Of a DNA stretch of 64,000 bases, positions 29,181 to 38,071 are shown piece by piece. Source of the stretch: Neoroseomonas alkaliterrae (GTDB lineage Bacteria > Pseudomonadota > Alphaproteobacteria > Acetobacterales > Acetobacteraceae). The notes below the pieces were generated by a model. It saw only the letters and a program-made list of their open reading frames with translations, was not told where the DNA came from and searched no databases. The stretch is taken from assembly GCF_014199195.1 (NCBI RefSeq), contig NZ_JACIJE010000006.1:124001-188000 (forward strand), in the 5' to 3' direction. Each line of letters begins with the position of its first letter. Within the stretch, counting starts at the first letter, position 1. Position numbers and translations under genes: made by a program.

Positions 29181-30011
29181 ATGGACGGAACGCAGATGCC
29201 GGCGGCCGCCGCCGCCCTTGCCGCGCGCTACGGCGCGGGCGCCGAGCCCAAGGCCGGACCCTGGAACGAGACGCTCGCGCTGCTTCTCTCGCACCGCTCG
29301 GTGCGCGGCTTCCGCCCCGACGCGCCGCCCGCGGGCACGCTCGAGGCGCTGATCGCCGCGGCGCAGTCGGCGGCGACCTCCTCGAACCTGCAGACCTGGT
29401 CGGCGGTGTCGGTCAACGACCCGGCGACGCGCCGGGAACTCGCGACGATCGCGGGCAACCAGAAGCATATCGAGCAGTGCCCGATCTTCCTGGTGTTCCT
29501 CGCCGACGTGTCGCGCAACGGCCGGCTCGCCGCCGAGGCCGGGGCGGAACTGGCCGGGATGCCGTATCTCGAATCCTTCCTCGTCGCCGCGATCGACGCC
29601 GCGCTCGCCGCGCAGAACGCGGTGGTGGCGGCCGAGAGCCTCGGGCTTTCCACCGTCTATATCGGCGCGCTGCGCAACGACGTGACGCGGGTGGCGGAAC
29701 TGCTGCGCCTGCCGCCCGGCGCGGCGCCGGTCTTCGGCCTGTGCGTCGGCTATCCGCTGCCGGGCCGCGAGGGCGAGGTGAAGCCGCGCCTGCCCCAGGC
29801 CGCCGTTCTGCACCATGAGGCCTATGACGCCGACGACGCCGCGCACCGCGCCGCCTACGACCCGCGCATGGCCGAGTTCTCCCGCCGCAATGAGATGGCG
29901 GACCAGACCTGGTCGCAGCGCGTGATCGCGCGGCTCGGCACGATGAAGGCGCTGAGCGGGCGCGACAGGCTGAAGGAGAAGCTGGTCGCTCTGGGCTTCC
30001 CACTGCGCTGA
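29181..30011 (+). CDS. NfsA-like nitroreductase family protein
   Basis: This 276-residue FMN-dependent NAD(P)H oxidoreductase shows LLLSHRSVRGFRPDAPPAGTL near residue 35 (FMN phosphate contact), AAQSAATSSNLQTWSAV near residue 60, ESLGLSTVYIGALRND near residue 155 and a FGLCVGYPLP segment near residue 185. This matches the NfsA/Frp type. The natural substrate is unknown. The ATG at 29181 gives a family-like length; upstream codons of the same frame are low complexity. It is convergent with the nucleotide-sugar gene, and a two-hairpin repeat fills most of the gap between them. Confidence 0.87.
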   Translation: MDGTQMPAAAAALAARYGAGAEPKAGPWNETLALLLSHRSVRGFRPDAPPAGTLEALIAAAQSAATSSNLQTWSAVSVNDPATRRELATIAGNQKHIEQCPIFLVFLADVSRNGRLAAEAGAELAGMPYLESFLVAAIDAALAAQNAVVAAESLGLSTVYIGALRNDVTRVAELLRLPPGAAPVFGLCVGYPLPGREGEVKPRLPQAAVLHHEAYDADDAAHRAAYDPRMAEFSRRNEMADQTWSQRVIARLGTMKALSGRDRLKEKLVALGFPLR

Positions 30012-30040
30012 GGCGCGGCGCGGCCCCTTAGCGGCGGCTC

Positions 30041-30169
30041 ATACTAGCGGGTGGAAGGTCGGATCTTTCGCCCGCTGGCACGGCGTGCGGGGTTCGCGGG
30101 GTGGCCGCGCGCGGAACCGAACCCTGATGCCCTGTGGGCAAAGGACGATCCTTTGTCCGCAGGGTATCA
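30041..30169 (-). repeat. Two-hairpin dispersed element, copy 1
   Basis: On the minus strand this element begins at the TGA stop (30169-30167) of the UDP-glucuronate decarboxylase-like gene. First stem: 30168-30149 with 30145-30126, 20 pairs counting three G-U wobbles, loop of three bases. Then a 15-base block GGTTCCGCGCGCGGC (30118-30104). Second stem: 30079-30062 with 30060-30043, mostly paired with wobbles. The same arrangement occurs at 62890-63017 in the other orientation, with the middle block identical. It is followed by AGTATGAG where copy 2 has GGTATGATG. It could act as a terminator or mRNA 3'-end stabiliser, or be a REP/MITE-like repeat. Confidence 0.7.
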
Positions 30170-31129
30170 GTCCGCCGTCTCGGGCCGCCGGAGCAGGGCG
30201 TCGAAATAGGCGACCGTCCGGCGCAGCCCGTCCTCGAGCGGCACCTTCGGCTCCCAGCCGAGCAGCCGCTTCGCTAGGCCGATATCGGGGCAGCGGCGGG
30301 TCGGGTCGTCCTGGGGCAGGGGGCGCTTCTCGATGCGCGCATCCTCGCCGCAGAGCGCGATCACCCGCTCGGCGAGTTCGCGCACCGTGATCTCGTGCGG
30401 ATTGCCGAGATTGACCGGCCCCGTCACCTCGTCGGGCGTCGCCATCAGGCGCATCAGCCCCTCCACGAGGTCGTCCACGAAGCAGAAGGAGCGCGTCTGC
30501 GTGCCCTCGCCGTAGATCGTGACCGGCTCGCCGCGCAGGGCCTGGACGATGAAGTTCGACACGACGCGCCCGTCATTGGGGTGCATGCGCGGGCCATAGG
30601 TGTTGAAGATCCGCGCCACCTTGATGCGGACATTGTGCTGGCGGCGGTAGTCGAAGAACAGCGTCTCGGCGCAGCGCTTGCCCTCGTCGTAGCAGGCGCG
30701 GGGCCCGAGAGGGTTGACGCTGCCGCGGTAGTCCTCGCGCTGCGGATGCACCTCCGGGTCGCCGTAGACCTCGCTGGTGGAGGCCTGCAGCACCTTGGCC
30801 TTCACCCGCTTGGCGAGGCCGAGCATGTTGAGCGCGCCCGAGATGGAGGTCTTGGTCGTCTGCACCGGGTCGAACTGGTAGTGCACCGGGGAGGCGGGAC
30901 AGGCGAGGTTGTAGATCTCGTCCACCTCGACATAGAGCGGGAAGGTGATGTCGTGGCGCATCGCCTCGAAGCGCGGATGGGCGAGAAGGTGGGCGATGTT
31001 GTCGCGCGTGCCGGTGAAGTAGTTGTCCACGCACAGCACGGAAGCGCCCTCGGCGAGCAGGCGTTCGCACAGATGGGAGCCGATGAAGCCGGCCCCGCCG
31101 GTCACCAGAACGCGCTTGCGCGACATCAT
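30167..31129 (-). CDS. UDP-glucuronate decarboxylase-like SDR epimerase
   Basis: This 320-residue extended short-chain dehydrogenase has the NAD-binding [14 protein letters not shown] at the N-terminus, [28 protein letters not shown], the catalytic YDEGKR (YxxxK), [21 protein letters not shown] and [13 protein letters not shown]. The pattern matches UDP-glucuronate decarboxylases, which make UDP-xylose. A dTDP-glucose or UDP-glucose epimerase-type reaction is possible. Two adjacent ATG codons (31129 and 31126) start it, with AGGAG about 11 bases upstream. It is adjacent to a GDP-mannose dehydratase gene, so both may feed surface polysaccharide. Its stop codon is embedded in a two-hairpin repeat. 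Confidence 0.83.
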   Translation of the reverse strand: MMSRKRVLVTGGAGFIGSHLCERLLAEGASVLCVDNYFTGTRDNIAHLLAHPRFEAMRHDITFPLYVEVDEIYNLACPASPVHYQFDPVQTTKTSISGALNMLGLAKRVKAKVLQASTSEVYGDPEVHPQREDYRGSVNPLGPRACYDEGKRCAETLFFDYRRQHNVRIKVARIFNTYGPRMHPNDGRVVSNFIVQALRGEPVTIYGEGTQTRSFCFVDDLVEGLMRLMATPDEVTGPVNLGNPHEITVRELAERVIALCGEDARIEKRPLPQDDPTRRCPDIGLAKRLLGWEPKVPLEDGLRRTVAYFDALLRRPETAD

Positions 31130-31315
31130 GCCTGCCTGATCTCCTGACACTTCCCGGCATCGCGCCGGATGCTCCGCAGCCCGCCGCCACCCTCGGTCGC
31201 GTGGCGGCACCACCCTCGCGCCTGCCTCATGGCGCCGGCCTTCGCGGTAGCCCGCCCGGCCGGTCGTGTCGAGGGACGAGTTCGCCCGGGATCGGATCCG
31301 CCCCGGCGGCCTGGC

Positions 31316-32293
31316 CTAGAGCCGCGCCTTCCAGCGCGTGAGGTCGGCGTCCACCATCTCGGCGATCATGGCCTCGAGGCTCGTCTCCGGCACCCAGCCC
31401 AGGCGCGTGCGCGCCCGGCTCGCGTCGCCGACCGTCACGTCCACATCGGCCGGACGCAGGAAGGCGGGGTCCACGCGCACATGGTCCTGGTAGTCGAGGC
31501 CGACATGGGCGAAGGCGATGCGGCAGAGGTCGCGGATCGAGGCGGCGCGCCCGGTGGCCACCACATAGTCGTCGGGCTTGTCCTGCTGCAGCATCAGCCA
31601 CATCGCCCGCACATAGTCGCGCGCATGGCCGAAGTCGCGCCGCGCCTCGAGGTTGCCCATCGGCAGTTCCTTCGCGAGGCCGAGGCTGATGCGCGCCGCG
31701 CCATCGGTGATCTTGCGCAGCACGAACTCGATGCCGCGCAGCGGGCTGTCGTGGTTGAACATGATGCCGTTGCAGCCGAACAGGCCGAAGGCGTCGCGGT
31801 AGTTCTGCACGAGGCAATGCGCGAAGACCTTGGCCGAGGCATAGGGGCTGCGCGGATGGAAAGGCGTGTCCTCGTTCTGCGCGGGCGTCTCGGCGCGGCC
31901 GAACATCTCGCTCGAACTGGCCTGGAAGTAGCGCACGCCGGGGGCGGCGATGCGCACCGCCTCCAGCATGTTGGCGGTGCCGATGGCGGTGACCTGCGTG
32001 GTCAGCAGCGGCTGGTCCCACGACATCCGCACGAAGGACTGGGCGGCGAGGTTGTAGATCTCGTCCGGCTTCACCTTCTCGAGCAGCCGGATCAGGGAGG
32101 AGAGGTCGATCAGGTTGCCGTCCACCATGCGGACCTCGCCCGCGCAGCCGAGCCGCCGCAGCCGCTCGCTCACCGCCTCCGATCCACCGTGGCGGTGGAG
32201 CAGGCCATGGACCTCGTATCCCTTGCCGAGCAGCAGCGCGGCCAGATAGGCGCCGTCCTGGCCCGTCACCCCGGTGATCAGCGCGCGCGCCAT
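31316..32293 (-). CDS. gmd: GDP-mannose 4,6-dehydratase
   Basis: This 325-residue SDR enzyme converts GDP-mannose to GDP-4-keto-6-deoxymannose, precursor of fucose, rhamnose or perosamine. Motifs are ALITGVTGQDGAYLAALLL (NADP binding), IYNLAAQSFVRMSW, FQASSSEMFGRA, the catalytic SPYASAKVF (YxxxK), and DFGHARDYVRAMWLMLQ. The ATG at 32293 is chosen; one four codons upstream (32305) is also possible. No fcl or perosamine synthase follows, so the end product is not evident. 186 bases separate it from the UDP-glucuronate decarboxylase-like gene downstream on the same strand. Confidence 0.93.
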   Translation of the reverse strand: MARALITGVTGQDGAYLAALLLGKGYEVHGLLHRHGGSEAVSERLRRLGCAGEVRMVDGNLIDLSSLIRLLEKVKPDEIYNLAAQSFVRMSWDQPLLTTQVTAIGTANMLEAVRIAAPGVRYFQASSSEMFGRAETPAQNEDTPFHPRSPYASAKVFAHCLVQNYRDAFGLFGCNGIMFNHDSPLRGIEFVLRKITDGAARISLGLAKELPMGNLEARRDFGHARDYVRAMWLMLQQDKPDDYVVATGRAASIRDLCRIAFAHVGLDYQDHVRVDPAFLRPADVDVTVGDASRARTRLGWVPETSLEAMIAEMVDADLTRWKARL

Positions 32294-32333
32294 GCCCCAG
32301 CCCATCCTGCCGTTGTCGAGTGAACGGGGGGCG

Positions 32334-34826
32334 TTATACGCGGCTTTGCCCCAGGGCCAAGGGCGCGGTCTCGGGCAGCCGGGCCGGTTCGCCGACGCGG
32401 AAGCGGATCAGTGCCTCGAGCCCCTCCTCGGGGAAGCGCAGCGACACAGAGGCGCCCTCGCCGAGATCATGGACCAGCCCGCGCTCGAGCAGGCGCAGCC
32501 CGAAGCCGCGGCGCTCGGGCGGCGGCGGGCTCGCCTTCGGCCCGCCGCTCTCGTGCCAGGAAAGGCTCGCCACGCCGTCCTCGGACAGGCTCCAGGTCAG
32601 GTCCACCTCGCCGCCCGGGCGCGACAGCGCGCCGTGCCGGACCGCATTGCCGGCGAGCTCGTTCAGCCCGAGCACGACGGCCTGCGCCTGCGCCGGCGTC
32701 AGCTGGATGCGGCCCGAGCCGCCGAGGCGGATGGCGCGGCCGGCCTCGAGCCAGGGCAGCAGCCCCGCCCGCACCACGCGGGCGAGGTCAACCGGCTCCC
32801 AGCCCTGGTCGGCGAGCAGGTCGTGGCTGCGCATCAGCGCCTGCAGCCGGCCGACGAACTCGCGCCCCATCCCGGCCGCGCCCGCCGTGCCGCGCAGGGA
32901 CTGCGCCGCGATCGCCTGCACCGTGGCCAGCGTGTTCTTGACGCGGTGGTTCAGCTCCGTGACCAGCAACTCGCGCGAGCGTTCCGCATGCACGCGCTCG
33001 GTCACGTCCTGCAGCACCGCCGAGACGCCGGTCACGACACCCTCGGCATCCTTCACCGGATGGCAGGAAGCGAGCCAGTGGCGCAGGTTCTGCACCTCGC
33101 CCGGCGCCTGGCCGGAACAGGCCACGTCGAGCACCGGCCGGCCGGTCTCGAGCACGCGCCGCTGCGCCGCCTCGAGCGGCGCGGCGAGGCCCTCGGGCAT
33201 CACCTCGCGCACTGCCCGGCCTATATGCGCCTCGTTCGGCAGGCCGCTGATGGCGGCGAAGCGGGCATTGACGTTCACGAAGCGCAGCCCCTGGTCCACG
33301 AGCGCGAGGCCGACCGGCACGTTGTCGTAGACCGCGCGCAGTTCGGCGACCGTCTGCCGCACCTGGGATTCGTTGACGCGATGCGCCTGCCCGGCCCCGC
33401 GCGCCTCCGCGACATCGTGGATGGCCCCGACCCATTCCAGGATCTGGCCGTCCTCGCCCGTCACCGGCGCGCCGGTGGCGCGCACCCAGCGCCAGCCCGC
33501 CGCCTCGTCGGCCATGCGCAGGCGGAACTCCACGCCGATGATGCTGCGCGCGACGAGGCAGCGGCCCCACTCGGCAAGCGTCGGCGCGCGGTCGTCGCGG
33601 TGCAGCATCTCGAGCCAGCCATCGCCGCGGAAGGCCGGCGCGGTCTGTCCCGTCAGCCCGGCCCAGCCGGCCGCCTCGATCCAGCCGCCCGCGGCATCGG
33701 CGCGCCAGAGCACCAGCGCGCCGGCCTCGGCGAGCGCGCGCAGCCGCCGCTCCCGCGCCGTCACCGCCGCCTGCGCCTCGGCCAGCGCCTCGCCCAGCGC
33801 GGCGAACTCGGCCGCGCCGCCGAGCCGCGGCGGGGCAGGGGGCTGGCCCTCGCCGGCGAGGGCGGCGGCCATCGCCTCGATGTGGCGTTCGGCCGCCTCG
33901 ACCGGCTCGCGCAGCAGGCGCAGGCTGCGCCGCCAGGCGATGGCCGCGGCGGCGAGGGCGAGCAGCAGCAGCCCGGCGGCGACCGGCAGCAAGCGCCCGA
34001 GTGGCGAGGCCGCCAGCCCCGACGGCTCCCAGACCACGAGGAACCACTCCGGCGCCTCGGCGAGATGGGCCACGACGAAGCGCAGCGCCGCCCCGTCCGC
34101 GCCGCGCCCTTCCTGCGCGGTGCCGCGCGGCGCGGTATAGACGGCCGGCCATGCCGGCCCGCGGCCGGCCTCCTCGCCATGCGCCGCGACCACGCGGCCG
34201 CGGCTGTCGAATATCACCGCGCGCGGCACGGCGAGCGCATCGGCGATCCGCTCCGGCACGATCTGGATCGTGAGCACGCCCGTCGCGCGGCCATCCTGCA
34301 TCCGCGGCAGCACGAGCTGCGGGGGCGCGCCCTCCGTTCCCTGGGCGCCGACCAGCACGTCGCTCACGCGCGGGCGCCCCGTCTCCACCGCCCAGATCGC
34401 CGCCGCGATGGCCGGGGTGGAGCCGAGCGGCGTGCCGAAGGGCTGGGCCGTGTCCACGAGCACCCCGAGCGCGCGATCGAGCACCGCGATCGGGGCCCCG
34501 ACCGTCTCCGCGAGGCGCCGCGCGGCGGCGTCGGTCGCGGCAAGATCGTCGTCCGGCGCCGCGGCCAGCGCGGCGGCGAAGCCCTCCAGCGCGGCCCGGC
34601 GGCGCTCGATCTCGGCATCGGCCGCGCGCGAGGCGATCCGCGCCGCCTCGGCCAGCCGGGCATCGGCGGCGCTGCCTTCGAGCCAGATGAGCCCGGCCCC
34701 GACACCCAGCGCCGCGACCAGCAGCGGCACGACGGCCAGGATCACGAGGCTGCGCAGCCGCGCCGCCAAGTCCGGCGCGCGCGACCGCGCAGGGTTCCGT
34801 TCCCGCCTTTCGCCTCGACCGATCAT
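32334..34826 (-). CDS. Membrane sensor histidine kinase, HWE type, with PAS domains
   Basis: This protein of about 830 residues from the ATG at 34826 has a TM helix at about 26-48, a periplasmic sensor region, and a second TM helix at about 275-298. Two PAS-like domains follow (ALVLWRADAAGGW region and YDNVPVGLALVDQGLRFVN region). The kinase core then has ELNHRVKNTLATVQAIAAQS with His627, LGLNELAGNAVRHGAL (N box), WHESGGP and GFGLRLLERGLVHDLG. The HRVKN and WHE pattern identifies the HWE/HisKA_2 family. A TTG start at 34886 would lengthen it by 20 residues. No response regulator gene is adjacent, so the partner is unknown. Divergent from a lipoprotein gene. Confidence 0.88.
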   Translation of the reverse strand: MIGRGERRERNPARSRAPDLAARLRSLVILAVVPLLVAALGVGAGLIWLEGSAADARLAEAARIASRAADAEIERRRAALEGFAAALAAAPDDDLAATDAAARRLAETVGAPIAVLDRALGVLVDTAQPFGTPLGSTPAIAAAIWAVETGRPRVSDVLVGAQGTEGAPPQLVLPRMQDGRATGVLTIQIVPERIADALAVPRAVIFDSRGRVVAAHGEEAGRGPAWPAVYTAPRGTAQEGRGADGAALRFVVAHLAEAPEWFLVVWEPSGLAASPLGRLLPVAAGLLLLALAAAAIAWRRSLRLLREPVEAAERHIEAMAAALAGEGQPPAPPRLGGAAEFAALGEALAEAQAAVTARERRLRALAEAGALVLWRADAAGGWIEAAGWAGLTGQTAPAFRGDGWLEMLHRDDRAPTLAEWGRCLVARSIIGVEFRLRMADEAAGWRWVRATGAPVTGEDGQILEWVGAIHDVAEARGAGQAHRVNESQVRQTVAELRAVYDNVPVGLALVDQGLRFVNVNARFAAISGLPNEAHIGRAVREVMPEGLAAPLEAAQRRVLETGRPVLDVACSGQAPGEVQNLRHWLASCHPVKDAEGVVTGVSAVLQDVTERVHAERSRELLVTELNHRVKNTLATVQAIAAQSLRGTAGAAGMGREFVGRLQALMRSHDLLADQGWEPVDLARVVRAGLLPWLEAGRAIRLGGSGRIQLTPAQAQAVVLGLNELAGNAVRHGALSRPGGEVDLTWSLSEDGVASLSWHESGGPKASPPPPERRGFGLRLLERGLVHDLGEGASVSLRFPEEGLEALIRFRVGEPARLPETAPLALGQSRV

Positions 34827-34957
34827 CCCCGCCGCGGCAGACCCCGCCCCATAAACACCTGAATCATCGGTGAATCGAATCGGCAATGCAAGGCAAGGCT
34901 GCGTGTGGTTCCTTGATGCACTCCCGGTCCGGCGGCCGCGAATGCTACGGTCGGGCG

Positions 34958-35446
34958 ATGATTCGCCCCTTCCCGCGCGCCGCCATCGGGCTGCTGCTCG
35001 TGCTCGCCGCCTGCGCGCCAGAGCCGCCGCCGCCCGAGGAGCCGCTGCCGCTGCCTCCGCCCCCGCCCCCGCTGCTGCGCGGCGGCCGAGTTCCGCCCGC
35101 CCCGCCGCCCTCGCCCGACGCGGCGTCCGAGGCGCCAGGGGGTGCTTCCGCGCCCGAGGCCACGCCCGCGCCGCCGCGCGCCGCCGACGCGGCGCCGGTC
35201 TGGCGCGTGCAGCGCGACGGGACGGTGGGCTGCGCCGATCCCGCCGCGCTGCGCCTGCTCGGCGACCGCACCGACGCCTCGCCCCGCATCCTGGCCGAGG
35301 CGCGTGCCGCCGGGGGGTGCCGGACCACCTTCCGCATCAACGAATGGGCGGTGGTCGCGACCGAGGGCAACCTCGTGCAGCTTCGCCTGACGAGCGGGCC
35401 CGCGCTGACGCTCTGGTTCCGCCGCGACGAGGTGATCGCGCCCTGA
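34958..35446 (+). CDS. Small proline-rich lipoprotein
   Basis: This 162-residue protein starts MIRPFPRAAIGLLLVLAAC, a lipoprotein signal peptide with lipobox LAAC. A Pro/Glu/Ala-rich linker follows (residues 20-90), then a C-terminal domain of about 70 residues with two cysteines (GCADPAAL and GGCRTTF) that might pair. The linker could span part of the envelope. The family was not recognised. An in-frame ATG at 34886 would put charged residues ahead of the signal peptide, so 34958 is preferred. It diverges from the sensor kinase gene. Confidence 0.7.
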   Translation: MIRPFPRAAIGLLLVLAACAPEPPPPEEPLPLPPPPPPLLRGGRVPPAPPPSPDAASEAPGGASAPEATPAPPRAADAAPVWRVQRDGTVGCADPAALRLLGDRTDASPRILAEARAAGGCRTTFRINEWAVVATEGNLVQLRLTSGPALTLWFRRDEVIAP

Positions 35447-35510
35447 CCCCGGCTTGCCGTCGCGCCGCGCCGGCGGGACACTCGGCGGAGGAAGGGGACA
35501 CTCCGCACGC

Positions 35511-37067
35511 ATGAGCTGGCAGCCCGAACTCGACGAACTGCGCCGCCGCGAGGCCCTGGCCCGGGCGATGGGCGGGCCCGACAAGGTGAAGCGCCAGCAC
35601 GAGGGCGGCCGGCTGACGGTGCGCGAGCGGGTCGAGGCTTTGGTGGACCGCGGCTCCTTCCACGAGGTCGGCGCCATAGCGGGCCGCGCCGAATACGATG
35701 CCAAGGGCGACCTCGCGGCCTTCACCCCCTCGAACTGCGTGATGGGCCGGGCGATGGTGGATGGCCGGCCGGTGGTGGTGGTGGGCGACGACTTCACCGT
35801 GCGCGGCGGCAGCGCGGACGCGACCATCCGCGAGAAGCCGATCATGGCCGAGCGCATGGCCGCGGAGCTGCGCCTGCCGATCATCCGGCTGATCGAGGGC
35901 TCGGGCGGCGGCGGCTCGGTCAAGACCATCGAGACGACGGGCCGCGCCAACCTGCCCGGCGGGGTGGGCGGGACGCAGCTCTACCAGCAGACCACGGCGA
36001 ATATGGGCCTTGTGCCCGTGGTCACGCTCGGCCTCGGCTCGGTGGCCGGGCTCGGCTCGGCGCGGCTCGCGGCGGCGCACTACTCGGTGATGACGAAGTC
36101 CTCGGCGATGTTCGTCGCCGGCCCGCCGGTGGTGGCGCGCCTCGGCGAGACGCTGGACAAGCGCGACCTTGGCGGCTGGGAGATCCAGTGCAAGGCCGGC
36201 GCGGTGGACGACGCGGTGGAGACGGAGGCCGAGGCCTTCGCCGCCGCGCGGCGCTTCCTCTCCTACATGCCCTCCTCGGTGTTCGAGCTGCCGCCCGTCA
36301 TCCGCGCCCGCGACGATGCGGCGCGGCGGGAGGAGGGGCTGCTCGCGGCCATCCCCCGCGACCCGCGGCGCGCCTACAAGGTGCGCCCCATCATCGAGGC
36401 GCTGTTCGACAAGGGCTCCTTCTTCGAGACGGGGCGCTGGTTCGGCCGGCCGGTCGTCACCGGCCTCGCGCGGCTCGAAGGGCGGCCGGTGGCGGTGCTG
36501 GCCTCGGACCCGGTGTTCCAGGGCGGATCCTGGACGGCCGATGCCTGCCAGAAGGTGATCCGCCAGGTGGACCTCGCCGAAACCTTCCACCTGCCGGTCG
36601 TCTACCTGATGGACTGCCCCGGCTTCGCGGTCGGGCTCGAGGCCGAGCGCAACGCGACCATCCGCTGGGGCGTGCGCGCCATGGCGGCGGTGAACCAGTG
36701 CCGCCAGCCCTGGTGCACCATCATCCTGCGCAATGCCTTCGGCGTGGCGGGGGTGGTGCACCAGCCGGCCGGGCGCTTCTCGCTGCGCTACGCCTGGCCG
36801 TCGGCGCGCTGGGGCTCCCTGCCGCTCGAAGGCGGCGTCGAGGCGGCCTATGCGGCGGAGGTCGCGGCCGCCGAGGACAAGGCCGCGAAGGTCGCCGAGA
36901 TCGAGGCGCGGCTGCAGAAGCTGCGCTCCCCCTTCCGCACCGCCGAGGCCTTCTGGGTCGAGGAGATCATCGACCCGCGCGACTCCCGCCGCCTGCTGTG
37001 CGAGTTCTCGCGGCTGGCGCAGAAGCTGCTGGCGCCGGGGATGGCGGCCTTCACCATGCGGCCGTGA
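35511..37067 (+). CDS. Acyl-CoA carboxylase carboxyltransferase (beta) subunit
   Basis: This 518-residue protein has two crotonase-fold carboxyltransferase halves. The first shows KVKRQHEGGRLTVRERVEALVD, VVVVGDDFTVRGGSAD and RLIEGSGGGGSVKTIE. The second shows DPVFQGGSWTADACQKVIR, YLMDCPGFAVGLEAE and RNAFGVAGVVHQPAGRFS. It resembles the beta subunits of propionyl-, methylcrotonyl- or geranyl-CoA carboxylases, which transfer carboxyl from biotin. No biotin carboxylase or biotin-carrier gene lies nearby, so its partner must be elsewhere. Substrate class cannot be fixed by eye. Convergent with a Bug-type gene nine bases beyond its stop. Confidence 0.87.
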   Translation: MSWQPELDELRRREALARAMGGPDKVKRQHEGGRLTVRERVEALVDRGSFHEVGAIAGRAEYDAKGDLAAFTPSNCVMGRAMVDGRPVVVVGDDFTVRGGSADATIREKPIMAERMAAELRLPIIRLIEGSGGGGSVKTIETTGRANLPGGVGGTQLYQQTTANMGLVPVVTLGLGSVAGLGSARLAAAHYSVMTKSSAMFVAGPPVVARLGETLDKRDLGGWEIQCKAGAVDDAVETEAEAFAAARRFLSYMPSSVFELPPVIRARDDAARREEGLLAAIPRDPRRAYKVRPIIEALFDKGSFFETGRWFGRPVVTGLARLEGRPVAVLASDPVFQGGSWTADACQKVIRQVDLAETFHLPVVYLMDCPGFAVGLEAERNATIRWGVRAMAAVNQCRQPWCTIILRNAFGVAGVVHQPAGRFSLRYAWPSARWGSLPLEGGVEAAYAAEVAAAEDKAAKVAEIEARLQKLRSPFRTAEAFWVEEIIDPRDSRRLLCEFSRLAQKLLAPGMAAFTMRP

Positions 37068-37076
37068 GGGGCGCGC

Positions 37077-38042
37077 CTATTCCGGCGTGATTCCCGCCAC
37101 GCGCACAACCTCCCGCCACTGAGGAACCTCCGCGAGGAGCCGTGCGGCCAGTGGCGCCGGGCCGTCGAGCAGCAGCGTCGAGCCACGCTCGGCCATGCGC
37201 CGGAACAGCGCGCTCCCGGGCTGCGCGAGCGGGGCCAGTTCGGCGTTCATGCGCGCGATCGCCTCGGGCGCCGTCTGGCGCGCCGCGAACAGCCCGAACC
37301 AGAAGGGCACGGCATAGCCGGGAACGATCTCCCGCACCGCGGGGACCTCGGGCAGCAGCGGCGCGCGCGCCTCGGTCGTCACGCCGATGACGCGGATGCT
37401 GCCCGCGCGCACATGCTCGAGCGCGAGCGAGATGTCGCCGATGAAGCAGTCAATGTCCCCGGCGAGCAGCGCGTTCAGGATCAGCCCGGCGCCGCGATAG
37501 GGCACGTGCAGCAGCTCGACCCCCGCCTTCTGCGCGAAATAGGTGCCCGCCAGATGCGTCGCCGAGCCGATGCCCGAGGAGCCGAAGGAGACGCGCCCCG
37601 GCGCCTCCCGCGCGCGGGCGAGGAAGGTGCGGAGATCCGCCGGTCCGTTGCTGCTGCGGACCGCGAGCGTGAGCGGCGATTCCATCACGACCGAGACCGG
37701 CGGCAGGTCGGTGAACACGTCGAAGCCGAGATCCCGGCGCAGCGCCGGCAGCGTCGCCACGGCGTTCGAGGTGATGAGGAAGGAATGCCCGTCCGTCGCG
37801 GTGGCGACATGCTGCATCCCGACCTGCCCGCCCGCCCCGGCACGGCTCTCGAAGATGACGGGCTGGCCGAGGCGGGGCGAGAGGTGCTCGACGAAGAAGC
37901 GGGCCGGAACGTCCTGCGGTCCGCCGGGGGCGAAGGGGCTGATCAGCCGGACCGGCCGGCTGGGCCAGGGCTGCTGCGCGACCGCCGGCAAGGCGAGGGC
38001 GGCGCCGAGCGACGCGCCGAAGGCCCGACGGGTCATTGTCAT
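37077..38042 (-). CDS. Bug/TctC-family periplasmic binding protein
   Basis: This 321-residue TctC-type solute receptor has a twin-arginine-like leader (TRRAFGASLGAALALPAVAQ), RLISPFAPGGPQDVPARFF near residue 33, FGSSGIGSATHLAGTYFAQ near residue 150, LLHVPYRGAGLILNALLAGDIDCFIGD (in parts) near residue 180 and LLPEVPAVREIVPGYAVPFW. Its ligand is unknown. It is downstream of a sugar-binding-like gene and another Bug-type gene on the same strand, so three putative solute-binding proteins are clustered with no transporter membrane subunits. Confidence 0.9.
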   Translation of the reverse strand: MTMTRRAFGASLGAALALPAVAQQPWPSRPVRLISPFAPGGPQDVPARFFVEHLSPRLGQPVIFESRAGAGGQVGMQHVATATDGHSFLITSNAVATLPALRRDLGFDVFTDLPPVSVVMESPLTLAVRSSNGPADLRTFLARAREAPGRVSFGSSGIGSATHLAGTYFAQKAGVELLHVPYRGAGLILNALLAGDIDCFIGDISLALEHVRAGSIRVIGVTTEARAPLLPEVPAVREIVPGYAVPFWFGLFAARQTAPEAIARMNAELAPLAQPGSALFRRMAERGSTLLLDGPAPLAARLLAEVPQWREVVRVAGITPE

Positions 38043-38071
38043 GGGCGGTTCCTCCCGGTGCGGATATCGGA

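Noticed and set aside
26958..29846. Upstream extension of the LLM oxidoreductase frame to about 1320 codons
   Set aside because: The added part is antisense to the thioesterase and Bug genes and has no domain-like composition. The family N-terminus fits the ATG at 26957.
30041..30170. The hairpins at 30041 and 62890 as a tRNA or classical rho-independent terminators
   Set aside because: There is no cloverleaf with T-loop or CCA-end features and no T-run after the stems. The shared two-hairpin layout fits a repeat family better.
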